Source: Staphylococcus felis (GTDB taxonomy: Bacteria; Bacillota; Bacilli; Staphylococcales; Staphylococcaceae). From it: a stretch of 64,000 nt of DNA. The notes beneath the pieces were generated by a model, which was not told the DNA's origin, made no database searches, and worked only from the letters and a program-made list of their open reading frames with translations. Of the stretch, positions 1-8,430 are shown piece by piece. A program made the translations under genes and the position numbers. Position 1 is the first letter of the stretch. Every line of letters begins with the position of its first letter. Location: contig NZ_CP027770.1 of NCBI RefSeq assembly GCF_003012915.1, positions 372,001 to 436,000 on the forward strand, in the 5' to 3' direction.

Positions 1-373
<373 letters not shown>

Positions 374-437
374 TCAGAAATAGCCTCACTTATGTTAGAA
401 TTTGTAATGTTAACTAAAAAAAATGGAGAGAACAATT

Positions 438-1055
438 ATGAAAAAACCTTTTATCGCTATAGAAGGTCCAATTGGTGTAGGCAAATCGTCACTGACACAC
501 ATGCTAAGCCAATCGTACCATTATTACGAAGCTAAAGAAATTGTCGATGAAAACCCCTTTTTATCTGATTTTTATGATGATATATCCAAATGGAGTTTTC
601 AAACTGAAATGTTTTTCTTATGTAATCGATATAAAGCATATCAAGATCTGGCACAAATTAATGACGGTATTGTCAGTGATTATCATATTTATAAAAATAA
701 AATCTTTGCACAAAACACATTATCTCCAAAAGAGTTTAATAAATTTTCAAGAATTTATGATATTTTGACTGAAGATTTAATTTCGCCAGATTTTATTATT
801 TTTTTAGATGCTGATTTAGAAATTTTAAAAGAACGCATAGCAAAGCGTGAGCGTAGCTTTGAAAATCAAATTGAAGATGATTATCTGTTAAAACTTAAAA
901 AAGATTATGCAGATTATTACGATTCGCTGTCTCAAACACATAACAATATTTTGTGGATTGATACAACACATATTGATTTTATCAAAAATCCTGATGATTA
1001 TGATTATATTTTAGCACGAATCAACGAATTAATTGGAGGCACAATCAATGAATAA
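438..1055 (+). CDS. Deoxynucleoside kinase, deoxyguanosine kinase type
   Basis: Phosphorylates deoxynucleosides for salvage of DNA precursors. The P-loop GPIGVGKS is at residues 10-17 and an arginine-rich lid (ERIAKRERS) lies in the C-terminal half; the length of 205 aa fits the dNK/dCK-dGK family. I start at ATG 438 because GGAGAG at 425-430 sits 7 nt upstream; an ATG at 423 would overlap this ribosome binding site. The gene overlaps the next kinase by 8 nt, so the two are translationally coupled. Such paired kinases are known in Bacillales, one mainly for dGuo and the other for dAdo/dCyd. Which substrate each takes here is inferred from order and similarity, not proven. Confidence 0.9.
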   Translation: MKKPFIAIEGPIGVGKSSLTHMLSQSYHYYEAKEIVDENPFLSDFYDDISKWSFQTEMFFLCNRYKAYQDLAQINDGIVSDYHIYKNKIFAQNTLSPKEFNKFSRIYDILTEDLISPDFIIFLDADLEILKERIAKRERSFENQIEDDYLLKLKKDYADYYDSLSQTHNNILWIDTTHIDFIKNPDDYDYILARINELIGGTINE

Positions 1056-1713
1056 CTATAATATTCCAGAAAATGCAATTATTACAATTGCTGGAACGGT
1101 AGGTGTCGGTAAATCGTCACTAACACGTGCATTAGCAGAAAAATTAAATTTTAAAACGTCTTATGAAAATGTCGATCATAACCCTTATCTTGATAAGTTT
1201 TATGATGATTTTAAGCGCTGGAGTTTTCATTTACAAATTTATTTCCTTGCTGAACGTTTTAAAGAACAAAAGCGCATGTTTGAATATGGAGGTGGTTTTG
1301 TTCAAGACCGCTCTATCTATGAAGATGTTGAAATTTTTGCCAAAATGCATGAAGTGGAAGGGACTATGAGTGAAGATGACTTTCAAACATATTCTAATTT
1401 GTTTGAAGCCATGGTAATGACGCCTTACTTCCCCAAACCTGACGTATTAATCTATCTCGAATCAGACTATGAAGATGTCATCCAGCGCATTCAAGCTCGT
1501 GGCCGTCAAATGGAAATTGATACAGACCCAGCATATTGGAGAAAGCTCTTCAAACAATATGAAAATTGGATTAATCATTTTAATGCTTGTCCAGTTGTAC
1601 GTGTTAATATTAATGATTATGACTTATACGAAAACCCTGACTCTATTGAACCTATACTTCACAAAGTTGGGCACGTCATCCAAACACATCGTCAAATTGA
1701 CACACGTTCATAA
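1048..1713 (+). CDS. Deoxynucleoside kinase, deoxyadenosine/deoxycytidine kinase type
   Basis: Second kinase of the salvage pair. The P-loop GTVGVGKS is at residues 16-23, and the DRSIYED segment carries the conserved DRS motif of the family; the first kinase shows a divergent SDYHIYK there, which supports different substrate preferences. The start is ATG 1048, preceded by GGAGG at 1035-1039 with 8 nt spacing; a TTG at 1033 is in frame but lies on the binding site. The 221-aa product is a soluble cytosolic enzyme. It is the last gene of its operon; hairpin-rich repeat DNA follows immediately and probably ends transcription. Confidence 0.9.
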   Translation: MNNYNIPENAIITIAGTVGVGKSSLTRALAEKLNFKTSYENVDHNPYLDKFYDDFKRWSFHLQIYFLAERFKEQKRMFEYGGGFVQDRSIYEDVEIFAKMHEVEGTMSEDDFQTYSNLFEAMVMTPYFPKPDVLIYLESDYEDVIQRIQARGRQMEIDTDPAYWRKLFKQYENWINHFNACPVVRVNINDYDLYENPDSIEPILHKVGHVIQTHRQIDTRS

Positions 1714-1727
1714 TCATGAAACAGTCT

Positions 1728-2012
1728 AGGACATAAATCCCCAAATAATAGCGTAGAGATGATTCATGATTGAATCACCTCTATGCTTTTCTTTTTCAAT
1801 CATTCGTATTGTTTGGCTCGCATTTCCTAGGGGATGGGGCGAGCCCCTGTCTCGACGCTCATCCTATTCCCTCAGGCGTCTCGCCAACAATACGACGTAA
1901 TATACATGTAAATTTACATTAAAATACTTTAAAAAAAGACACTTTCGTATCATTGAATGAATCATCTCATCATAAGAAAACTTCGAGATATTTATGCCCA
2001 AGCCTGTTTTTA
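1728..2012. repeat. Dispersed intergenic repeat, copy A
   Basis: This non-coding stretch between two convergent genes fills the 302-bp gap. Its ends are imperfect inverted copies of each other (TAGGACATAAATCCC at 1731 and, on the other strand, TTGGGCATAAATATC near 1990-2006). Inside are a hairpin with arms at 1750-1766 and 1771-1787 (AGCGTAGAG side) and a larger one pairing GTATTGTTTGGC near 1806 with GCCAACAATAC near 1883. Its first ~160 bp reappear reversed at 46.06-46.18 kb. It may double as a terminator for both flanking genes. Confidence 0.7.
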
Positions 2013-2015
2013 TTT

Positions 2016-2717
2016 TCAATCTCTAATTCTATTGCTTAATACATTGGGCAATTCATTAACGCTGTCGATAACGAAATCTGCCTCCTCAAATTGAGCAGCT
2101 TGACCAAGGCCAGTTCGAACACCAATGCTTAATAAGAGGTGGGCATTTTTCCCAGTCAGTATATCATTATCTGTATCTCCAACAATGATGACTTCATCTT
2201 TTTTGATACCTTTATCCCATAAAGGCTGTAAAATACGTGAATCTGGCTTTTCATAACCATCACCATTTGTAGAGATGACACATTCAAATAACGCTTCTGT
2301 GTCTGTTTGCTTCAAAAATTGTGTGACCCCCTCATCGTTATCGCTCGTGACAATCCCGAGATGATACCCTTCATTTTTGAGTCTTTCTAACATTTCTTTT
2401 ACTCCTGTATACATGATATTCTCAGGCACACGCTGACGAATTAATTCCTGACTTCGATTTGATGTCCAGTTTGCTGTATCTTGATTTGCAAATTGGTTAA
2501 ATATACCTATCATATCTTCTAGTGTTCCAGAAGCCATGATACTTCCTTCTTTAAATTGTTTATCTATAACGCCTAGCTTTTGATAAATATCTTCTTTATT
2601 TTTAATTTTAAAATGGTAACACACATCATCAATCAATTGTATTCCGATTTTTACCCAACTTTGGTCAAATTGAATAAGTGTTCCGTCCTTATCAAACATA
2701 ATCCATGAAAGTGCCAT
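2016..2717 (-). CDS. HAD-superfamily hydrolase (phosphoglycolate phosphatase-like)
   Basis: Haloacid dehalogenase-type phosphatase of about 233 aa. Motif I is FDKDGTL at the very N-terminus (nucleophile Asp and +2 Asp), motif II is the VTSDND segment, motif III lysine lies in GYEKPDSR and motif IV is GDTDNDI. A helical cap sits between motifs I and II, as in the class C1 phosphoglycolate phosphatase group. The start is ATG 2717 because AAAAGGAG lies 10 nt upstream; 17 further in-frame residues upstream have no ribosome binding site and run into repeat DNA. The substrate cannot be told from sequence. It ends just beyond repeat copy A. Confidence 0.85.
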   Translation of the reverse strand: MALSWIMFDKDGTLIQFDQSWVKIGIQLIDDVCYHFKIKNKEDIYQKLGVIDKQFKEGSIMASGTLEDMIGIFNQFANQDTANWTSNRSQELIRQRVPENIMYTGVKEMLERLKNEGYHLGIVTSDNDEGVTQFLKQTDTEALFECVISTNGDGYEKPDSRILQPLWDKGIKKDEVIIVGDTDNDILTGKNAHLLLSIGVRTGLGQAAQFEEADFVIDSVNELPNVLSNRIRD

Positions 2718-2747
2718 TTTGGATAAGCTCCTTTTAATTAAAATAAG

Positions 2748-3054
2748 GGACTGGGAGATCAATCCCAAAATAAATAGTGCTAAAATGATTTTTAATAGAA
2801 GTACGCCTTAGCGCTTCTTTTTATGATATAACATCGCTTTCCGATGGGACAGCCTCAACCTATAGTCTTCGGCTAGTCCTGTTCGTCATCAATACTTCAT
2901 TTATGTATGTCATCATTCACTATTATATTTAAAAACCAGACACTTTCGTATCCTTTAATGAAAGGAAAAACTTCAAGATTTTTTGTAAATTCTTACGAAA
3001 ACCTCGAAGTTTTTCGAATGCTGAGATATTTATGTCCCAACCCCTTCCTACGAT
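2748..3054. repeat. Dispersed intergenic repeat, copy B
   Basis: Hairpin-rich non-coding DNA upstream of the HAD gene. The left end reads GGGACTGGGAGATCAATCCC; the right end, read on the minus strand, is TTGGGACATAAATATCTC, the same end as copy A. Internal matches to copy A include GACACTTTCGTATC (2940-2953 here, 1939-1952 in A). It also holds an inverted repeat around AACTTCAAG / CTCGAAGTTTTT. The IS110 element begins directly to its right, so the insertion may have landed beside or inside this repeat. Confidence 0.65.
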
Positions 3055-3153
3055 TAGTCAAGTCTTTATGTTTAAAATAAGCATTACTAAATTAGCCCGT
3101 TCAATTTAATTTTTTTGAATAAGGTGTTACACTGTATTTGATTGTACGGTTGG

Positions 3154-4353
3154 CTAATGTGGGGACATTTGATAATCGTACAATTTCTGATTCATTACTA
3201 AATAATGAATCGTTTTTAAGAGACGATTAATACAAGCGATGACGGCAGTCTTGTGAGCTTTCTCATGAGGCTGCTTTCTTAGCTTATAGTAATAATCGAC
3301 GACATGATTGTCATAATGATGCTGCCCTCTTATTATATTCATAACCACCCAAAATAATAATCTTCTTGCTTTTTTATTGCCACGCTTATTAATTGTGTCT
3401 CTACTTTGCGTACTACCTGATTGATATCGTTTGATATCGATGCCTACAAATGCATTTAATTGTTTATTCGATTTAAATCGCGTAATATCTCCAAGTTCTC
3501 CAATAATCATAGCTGCAGATAGTTTTCCAATGCCTGGTATTGAATGAATATGTTCAAAACAATCAAGTTGTTGCGCTAATTGAATCATGTCTTCATCTAA
3601 TTGTTTAAGATGTTGTATAGATTGTTTTAATTGTCTAATTAACAACCGTGCTTTTTCTACAAGGAATGAATGTCTATCGACATTCGGATAGCTTTCCCGA
3701 GCAATGTTAACCAATTGGTGTGCGTGATTTTCAGCTTTATTCATAGATAGACCTTTATCAGTCGAATTGAATATATAAGAAATAAGGGTATCAATATCCA
3801 TATTTCTCACCATATCTGGATGAGTAAATCGTTCTGCGATGTTAAGTGCAATGATAGAATATCGACTACTAAATAATTTTTCTAAACCAGGAAAAGTTTG
3901 ATGAAGCTGTTCAACAATTTCAAATTTAAGCCGATTTTGTTTATTTTCAATTTCCAGATGAAAACGTACACGCTCTCGCAACTCAAAGAAGATAGCTTCA
4001 TACATAGGTAAGGTTTCCATTCCTTTTAAAGTAGGTGCTAATTGCGCAAGTTTATGTGCGTCTGACTTATCAGTTTTCCATGATCTTAAAGAACTTGTTC
4101 TGAATTTAGCTTCTAACGGGTTCATCTCAATATAATTAATTTGATTTACGCGACAAAATCGAGTCATACCTCTTGAATAAATACCAGTAGATTCAAAAAT
4201 GATTTGTAGGTGGTCTAAATCATTCAAATACTTTAATAAATAATTATAACCATTTTTATTATTTTGAATGGTAAATTCTCTTTGAAATTGATCGTTATGA
4301 TAATGAGCTACGACACTACTTCTTTTACTAATATCAACACCTAAGTAATTGAT
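3154..4353 (-). CDS. IS110-family transposase (DEDD), non-canonical ATC start proposed
   Basis: Recombinase of an IS110-type insertion sequence. The N-terminal RuvC-like DEDD domain shows Asp in GVDISK, Glu in FESTGIYS and the Asp pair in TDKSDAHKLA; the C-terminal transposase_20 region has the IPGIGKLSA helix-hairpin-helix and the SGS site of the family's catalytic serine. The frame is open from 3154 to 4353, but the first ATG/GTG/TTG is the TTG at 4225-4227, which would remove the first catalytic Asp. The only well-placed start is ATC at 4351-4353, 8 nt after AAAGGAGG. So either ATC is used or the start has mutated and the copy is silent. The 399-aa length is normal for the family. Confidence 0.85.
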   Translation of the reverse strand: MNYLGVDISKRSSVVAHYHNDQFQREFTIQNNKNGYNYLLKYLNDLDHLQIIFESTGIYSRGMTRFCRVNQINYIEMNPLEAKFRTSSLRSWKTDKSDAHKLAQLAPTLKGMETLPMYEAIFFELRERVRFHLEIENKQNRLKFEIVEQLHQTFPGLEKLFSSRYSIIALNIAERFTHPDMVRNMDIDTLISYIFNSTDKGLSMNKAENHAHQLVNIARESYPNVDRHSFLVEKARLLIRQLKQSIQHLKQLDEDMIQLAQQLDCFEHIHSIPGIGKLSAAMIIGELGDITRFKSNKQLNAFVGIDIKRYQSGSTQSRDTINKRGNKKARRLLFWVVMNIIRGQHHYDNHVVDYYYKLRKQPHEKAHKTAVIACINRLLKTIHYLVMNQKLYDYQMSPH

Positions 4354-4540
4354 AAATATAGCCTCCTTTAAAGAATTGAGAAGCTTTGAACTTTACTTAG
4401 CCTTTTTCATCTCATTTTCCTATACACGGTTTCAAGAACCCAACATACTTCAATCGAATTTCAAAAGGAGAGTAAAGCTGATCAGTTTAAATTGCGGATT
4501 CAAAGATCCAAGGGACTGCTCGATCTACTTCTCTCTACAA
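4354..4540 (-). ncRNA. IS110 left end, candidate bridge RNA region
   Basis: About 187 bp of non-coding DNA upstream of the transposase, on the same strand. In IS110-group elements this position encodes the bridge RNA whose loops select donor and target DNA. Short possible hairpins are visible (for example GGGTTC with GAAACC near 4428-4441, and GGAT with ATCC near 4496-4510). I cannot fold it or assign the guide loops, so this is a positional inference only. Confidence 0.4.
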
Positions 4541-4591
4541 CTATAAAAAATAGCTGTGAAGAAATCTATCGTCATAAATTTCTTCACAGCT
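4541..4591 (-). terminator. Intrinsic terminator of ilvE
   Basis: Perfect 14-bp stem, AGCTGTGAAGAAAT at 4552-4565 with its complement at 4578-4591, 12-nt loop, followed on the minus strand by ATTTTTT. It lies 70 bp after the ilvE stop. Confidence 0.9.
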
Positions 4592-4660
4592 AATCTTAGT
4601 ATGTTTATTGTGCTATATATTGATTAGAAATTAAAGTATCAATTTTGATGATACATCGCT

Positions 4661-5743
4661 CTATCTTTCATAATGTGGAACGACTACTCGCCAACCATGA
4701 GGGTCCTCTAATTTGCCACTTTGAATCCCTGTGTAATGATCATATAATTGTTGTGTCACTGTGCCTGTCTTATTATGGTTGATCACGATTTTTTCTCCTT
4801 TGAATTGCAATTCACCAACCGGAGAAATAACAGCAGCTGTACCTGTCCCGAAAATCTCTTCAAGTTCGCCACGTTCATATAATTCGAAAACCTCTTCAAC
4901 CCCAATACGACGCTCTTCAACATCATATCCTAACATTTTAGATAATTCGATTACAGTTTTACGTGTAATACCAGGTAAAATACTACCATTTAATTCTGGT
5001 GTGACAATTTTACCATTAATTACGAAGAAAATATTCATACTACCTACTTCTTCAACATACTTTTGTTCCACACCGTCTAACCATAACACTTGGTCAAATC
5101 CTAGCTCATTTGCATTGGCTTGAGCAAGTAAACTTGCAGCATAGTTTCCTGCTACTTTCGCAAAACCTACGCCCCCACGTACTGCTCTCACATATTCGTC
5201 TTCAACATAAATTTTAGTAGGACTCAGTGAATCACCACCATAATATGAGCCTGATGGTGATAAAATAATAAGTAAACGATACTCATGTGAAGCATGGACG
5301 CCTAAAACGCCTTGTGTCGCAAATACAACCGGACGGATATATAAAGACTGACCTTCTCCATCAGGAACCCAGTCACGATCTACATCGACTAACTGTTTTA
5401 ATCCCTCTAGTAAAAGCGCTTCGTCAACTTTTGGCATTTTTAAACGCTCGAGCGATTGGTTAATACGCTTGAAATTTTCCTCAGGTCTAAATAAAACGAC
5501 TTCGCCTTCATGTTTGTATGCCTTTAACCCTTCAAAAACTGACTGGCCATAATGGATACTTTGTGCAGCAGGTGACAATTCAATTGGACCATAAGGAATA
5601 ATCTTTAAATCGTGCCATCCTTTTTCTTTTGAATATTCAAAGCTTAACATGTAGTCTGTAAACACTTCACCAAATGTAAGTGATGACTGATCTGGTTTTG
5701 CTTGTAACGGTTTACGTTCCTCCAAATGGATAAGTTCTGACAT
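4661..5743 (-). CDS. ilvE: Branched-chain amino acid aminotransferase
   Basis: Transfers the amino group between glutamate and the keto acids of valine, leucine and isoleucine; in staphylococci it also feeds branched-chain fatty acid synthesis. Fold-type IV PLP enzyme of 360 aa; the Schiff-base lysine is K196 in [10 protein letters not shown], and the C-terminal GTGTAA phosphate-binding loop is present. The start ATG at 5743 has GGGGGAAT upstream. A good promoter and a weak CodY-like box lie just ahead (5777-5824), which would fit nutritional control. It is a single-gene unit ended by the 4541-4591 terminator. Confidence 0.95.
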   Translation of the reverse strand: MSELIHLEERKPLQAKPDQSSLTFGEVFTDYMLSFEYSKEKGWHDLKIIPYGPIELSPAAQSIHYGQSVFEGLKAYKHEGEVVLFRPEENFKRINQSLERLKMPKVDEALLLEGLKQLVDVDRDWVPDGEGQSLYIRPVVFATQGVLGVHASHEYRLLIILSPSGSYYGGDSLSPTKIYVEDEYVRAVRGGVGFAKVAGNYAASLLAQANANELGFDQVLWLDGVEQKYVEEVGSMNIFFVINGKIVTPELNGSILPGITRKTVIELSKMLGYDVEERRIGVEEVFELYERGELEEIFGTGTAAVISPVGELQFKGEKIVINHNKTGTVTQQLYDHYTGIQSGKLEDPHGWRVVVPHYER

Positions 5744-5776
5744 GATTATTCCCCCTGTATTTAAATGATTAAATGC

Positions 5777-5805
5777 ATTATATCAGTATCTTTCAAACAA
5801 TTCAA
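5777..5805 (-). promoter_or_regulatory. Predicted sigma-A promoter of ilvE
   Basis: On the minus strand: -35 TTGAAT (5800-5805), 17-bp spacer, -10 TATAAT (5777-5782), 34 bp before the ilvE start codon. Confidence 0.6.
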
Positions 5806-5808
5806 TTC

Positions 5809-5824
5809 AAAATTCGGAAAATTT
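5809..5824. promoter_or_regulatory. Possible CodY box upstream of ilvE
   Basis: On the minus strand AATTTTCCGAATTTT, against the CodY consensus AATTTTCWGAAAATT (three mismatches). It abuts the predicted -35. ilvE is a known CodY target in Gram-positive bacteria; binding here is inference. Confidence 0.35.
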
Positions 5825-5891
5825 AAACAATATAAACTATACGATTTTTGATAGATCGCATTTTCCAGTTCAATAGTATACCGAAATAGAA

Positions 5892-5927
5892 TGCGAAGTA
5901 CGTCTATTGATATCGACATACTTCGCA
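5892..5927 (-). terminator. Hairpin after the threonine dehydrogenase gene
   Basis: Stem TGCGAAGTA (5892-5900) with TACTTCGCA (5919-5927). The following minus-strand tract (TTCTATTT) is only moderately T-rich, so this is a likely but not classic terminator. Confidence 0.5.
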
Positions 5928-5960
5928 CTAAACATTTTTATATTTATGAATGATTAGATT

Positions 5961-6920
5961 TTAAACGTCTATTCCTTCTTTGTTACGAATCCCTTCAAGC
6001 ATACGTCTTGTCATCGCTTCTAAATCATATTGAGGGTCAAATCCCCACTCGCCACGTGCACAACTCGTATCGATGCTATCTGGCCAGCTCTCAGCAATCC
6101 CTTGTCGCACAGGATCCACGTCATAGTCTAATGTAAAGTTTGGATCATGCTCTTGAATCGCCGCCTTAATCATTTCAGGCTCTATGCTCATTGCACTTAA
6201 GTTATACGCATTTCGATGAATTAACTTACCACCATCTGCTTCCATCAGTTTGATAATCGCATCAATGGCGTCATCCATAAACATCATATCCATGTACGTA
6301 CCTTGATCAATATAGCTTGTATATTGTCCTTGACGAACTGCTTGGAAATAAATATCAACAGCATAGTCCGTAGTTCCTCCGCCTGGCTCTTTGATATATG
6401 AGATTAAACCAGGAAAACGTACACTACGCGTGTCTACACCAAATTTTGTAAAATAATAATCACATAATAATTCGCCAGATACTTTGTTAACCCCATACAT
6501 TGTATTCGGACGTTGAATCGTCACTTGTGGCGTATTCTTTTTAGGTGTATTAGGTCCGAATGCTCCTATTGAACTTGGTGTGAAAAACTGTAATTCATAT
6601 TTGCGTGCTACTTCTAAAGCATTGACTAAACCACCCATATTTAAATTCCATGCTAATAAAGGCTTTTGTTCAGCAGTTGCTGATAATAAAGCCGCCATAT
6701 GCATTAATGTGTCAGGCTTGAACGCTTCAATTAATTGCTCCATACGTTTTGCATCGGTCACATCTAAAATTTCAAAAGGCCCTTCAGATACTATTGAATC
6801 TTGCTCTGGTTCGCGAATATCTGTTGCTAGAACATTTTCATTACCATAAATTTCTCGACATTTTGCAACAAGTTCCGTTCCAATTTGACCTAGTGCACCA
6901 GTAATCATTATCTTTTTCAT
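5961..6920 (-). CDS. L-threonine 3-dehydrogenase, short-chain (SDR/epimerase-like) type
   Basis: NAD-dependent extended SDR protein of 319 aa. The Rossmann motif GALGQIG is at residues 8-14 and the catalytic YxxxK is in [10 protein letters not shown]. The family includes sugar epimerases, but this length and sequence, with kbl directly upstream on the same strand, point to the SDR-type threonine dehydrogenase. It would oxidise threonine to 2-amino-3-ketobutyrate, which Kbl then splits to glycine and acetyl-CoA. The 214-bp gap to kbl contains a terminator, so the two may be transcribed separately. An epimerase role is not excluded by sequence alone. Confidence 0.8.
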   Translation of the reverse strand: MKKIMITGALGQIGTELVAKCREIYGNENVLATDIREPEQDSIVSEGPFEILDVTDAKRMEQLIEAFKPDTLMHMAALLSATAEQKPLLAWNLNMGGLVNALEVARKYELQFFTPSSIGAFGPNTPKKNTPQVTIQRPNTMYGVNKVSGELLCDYYFTKFGVDTRSVRFPGLISYIKEPGGGTTDYAVDIYFQAVRQGQYTSYIDQGTYMDMMFMDDAIDAIIKLMEADGGKLIHRNAYNLSAMSIEPEMIKAAIQEHDPNFTLDYDVDPVRQGIAESWPDSIDTSCARGEWGFDPQYDLEAMTRRMLEGIRNKEGIDV

Positions 6921-7070
6921 AAATCATCATTCTCCTAACTGTCTTTCTCATAAAAACATATGTATTTCTCAAATGATCATTCATTCACAATGCACGTATA
7001 TTATAACAATTAAGCGCTTTCTTGTACATTGAACACACACATACTTAGAATTTTTTTAATTTCTCAATAA

Positions 7071-7124
7071 TTAAAAAAGTGGAATGTTTTCAACACTTAC
7101 GGTATCGAAGTACTCATTCCACTT
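7071..7124 (-). terminator. Intrinsic terminator of kbl
   Basis: AAGTGGAATG (7077-7086) pairs with CATTCCACTT (7115-7124); the minus strand then reads TTTTTTAA. The 28-nt apical part may fold further. Confidence 0.75.
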
Positions 7125-7134
7125 CATATTTAAA

Positions 7135-8322
7135 TTAAATAACGTCTAATTCTTTACCAATGCGCTCATAAACGGCTAAAGCTTCATCTAACATTTCTTT
7201 AGTATGTGCAGCAGTTGGCATATTACGTACACGCCCTGTGCCACGAGGTACTGTTGGGAATACGATAGATTTAACATAGACCCCTTCATCCATTAAACGT
7301 TTACTAAATGCTTGCGTTTTCTTTTCATCACCGATAATGACTGGTGTGATAGGTGTTTCAGACTCACCTGTATTAAAGCCTAAACGATTTAACCCTTCTT
7401 TAAGGTATTTAGCATTATCCCATAATTGATCGTGCAATTCTGTTGACGCCATTAACTTTTTCACTGCCTCTGTAATCGCTTTAGTATCTCCAGGTGCAAG
7501 TGACGTCGAGAAAAGAAATGGACGTGATTGCACTTTTAACCAATCGATTAATTTTTGAGTTCCTGCAACATAACCACCAACGACACCAATCGCTTTTGAT
7601 AATGTTCCAATTTGGAAGTCTACTTTATCTTGTAAACCGAAGTGCTTCACTGTACCTGCACCTTTCCCCATCACTCCTGAGCCGTGTGCATCATCAACAT
7701 AAACCATAATACCGTATTCTTCACAAATTTCTACAATTTCTGGTAATTTGGCAACATCACCATCCATACTAAATACACCGTCTGTAATATACATGACTTT
7801 GTTGTATTGTCCTGATTCAACTGCTTCTTTTGCTTTTTGACGCAAATCATCCATGTCTGAATGATTAACACGAATAATTTTAGCTTTTGATAAACGACAG
7901 CCATCAATAATTGACGCGTGATTTAATTCATCTGACAGAATCGCATCATTTTTATTCATAACTGCTGAAATGGCTGCCATGTTACAATTAAAACCTGACT
8001 GATAAGCAATAGCTGCTTCTGTACCTTTAAACTCTGCAAGTGTTTTTTCAAGTTCGTCATGCACATCTAATGTTCCATTGATTGTGCGAACAGCACCAGC
8101 TCCTACACCGTGTGAATCAATTGCACTTTTAGCAGCTGCTTTTAAATCTTCATTTGTTGCCAATCCTAAGTAGTTATTTGAAGATAAATTGATGTATGTT
8201 TTACCATTAATTTTGATTTCTGGGCCATTTGCACCTTCAATTGTATCGATTTCGTTGTATAGCCCATTTTCTTTTAAGTCATTAATATTTTCATCAAGAA
8301 AATCATGTAACTTCTGTACCAC
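7135..8322 (-). CDS. kbl: Glycine C-acetyltransferase (2-amino-3-ketobutyrate CoA ligase)
   Basis: Splits 2-amino-3-ketobutyrate with CoA to glycine and acetyl-CoA, the second step of threonine breakdown. It belongs to the alpha-oxoamine synthase PLP family: the Schiff-base lysine is in TLSKAIG, the PLP-stacking region in DELNHAS and the cofactor Asp in VDDAHGSG. The 395-aa length is typical. It starts with GTG (8320-8322), preceded by AAAGGGG on the minus strand. Its promoter overlaps the divergent promoter of the M20 amidohydrolase. A related enzyme, BioF, is possible by fold, but the neighbouring threonine dehydrogenase favours Kbl. Confidence 0.93.
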   Translation of the reverse strand: MVQKLHDFLDENINDLKENGLYNEIDTIEGANGPEIKINGKTYINLSSNNYLGLATNEDLKAAAKSAIDSHGVGAGAVRTINGTLDVHDELEKTLAEFKGTEAAIAYQSGFNCNMAAISAVMNKNDAILSDELNHASIIDGCRLSKAKIIRVNHSDMDDLRQKAKEAVESGQYNKVMYITDGVFSMDGDVAKLPEIVEICEEYGIMVYVDDAHGSGVMGKGAGTVKHFGLQDKVDFQIGTLSKAIGVVGGYVAGTQKLIDWLKVQSRPFLFSTSLAPGDTKAITEAVKKLMASTELHDQLWDNAKYLKEGLNRLGFNTGESETPITPVIIGDEKKTQAFSKRLMDEGVYVKSIVFPTVPRGTGRVRNMPTAAHTKEMLDEALAVYERIGKELDVI

Positions 8323-8357
8323 GATTTATTCCCCTTTCATTTTTATAACTCAACCTT

Positions 8358-8385
8358 ATCATAACGCATTTTGAACAAACTTCAA
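8358..8385 (-). promoter_or_regulatory. Predicted kbl promoter
   Basis: Minus strand -35 TTGAAG (8380-8385), 16-bp spacer, -10 TATGAT (8358-8363). It overlaps the opposing promoter at 8371-8399. Confidence 0.5.
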
Positions 8386-8399
8386 AGCAAGTGTATAAT
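8371..8399 (+). promoter_or_regulatory. Predicted amidohydrolase promoter
   Basis: Plus strand -35 TTGAAC (8371-8376), 17-bp spacer, -10 TATAAT (8394-8399). Face-to-back overlap with the kbl promoter means the two should compete. Confidence 0.6.
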
Positions 8400-8430
8400 A
8401 AATCTATTACACTACAAGGAGAGATTGAAA

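Larger units (their letters stand above)
3056..4540 (-). mobile_element. IS110-family insertion sequence, approximate extent
   Basis: Bounded on the right by the ilvE terminator (4541-4591) and on the left by repeat copy B ending near 3054. IS110 elements lack terminal inverted repeats and usually make no target duplication, so exact ends cannot be read from one copy. The transposase fills the middle, with ~100 bp of AT-rich DNA after its stop and ~190 bp of non-coding DNA before its start, the arrangement of the IS110 rather than the IS1111 subgroup. No second copy occurs in this window. Confidence 0.7.

Noticed and set aside
4349-4546. Plus-strand 65-codon frame beside the IS110 start
   Set aside because: It lies antisense to the IS left end and has no plausible product; starts on the transposase Shine-Dalgarno region.
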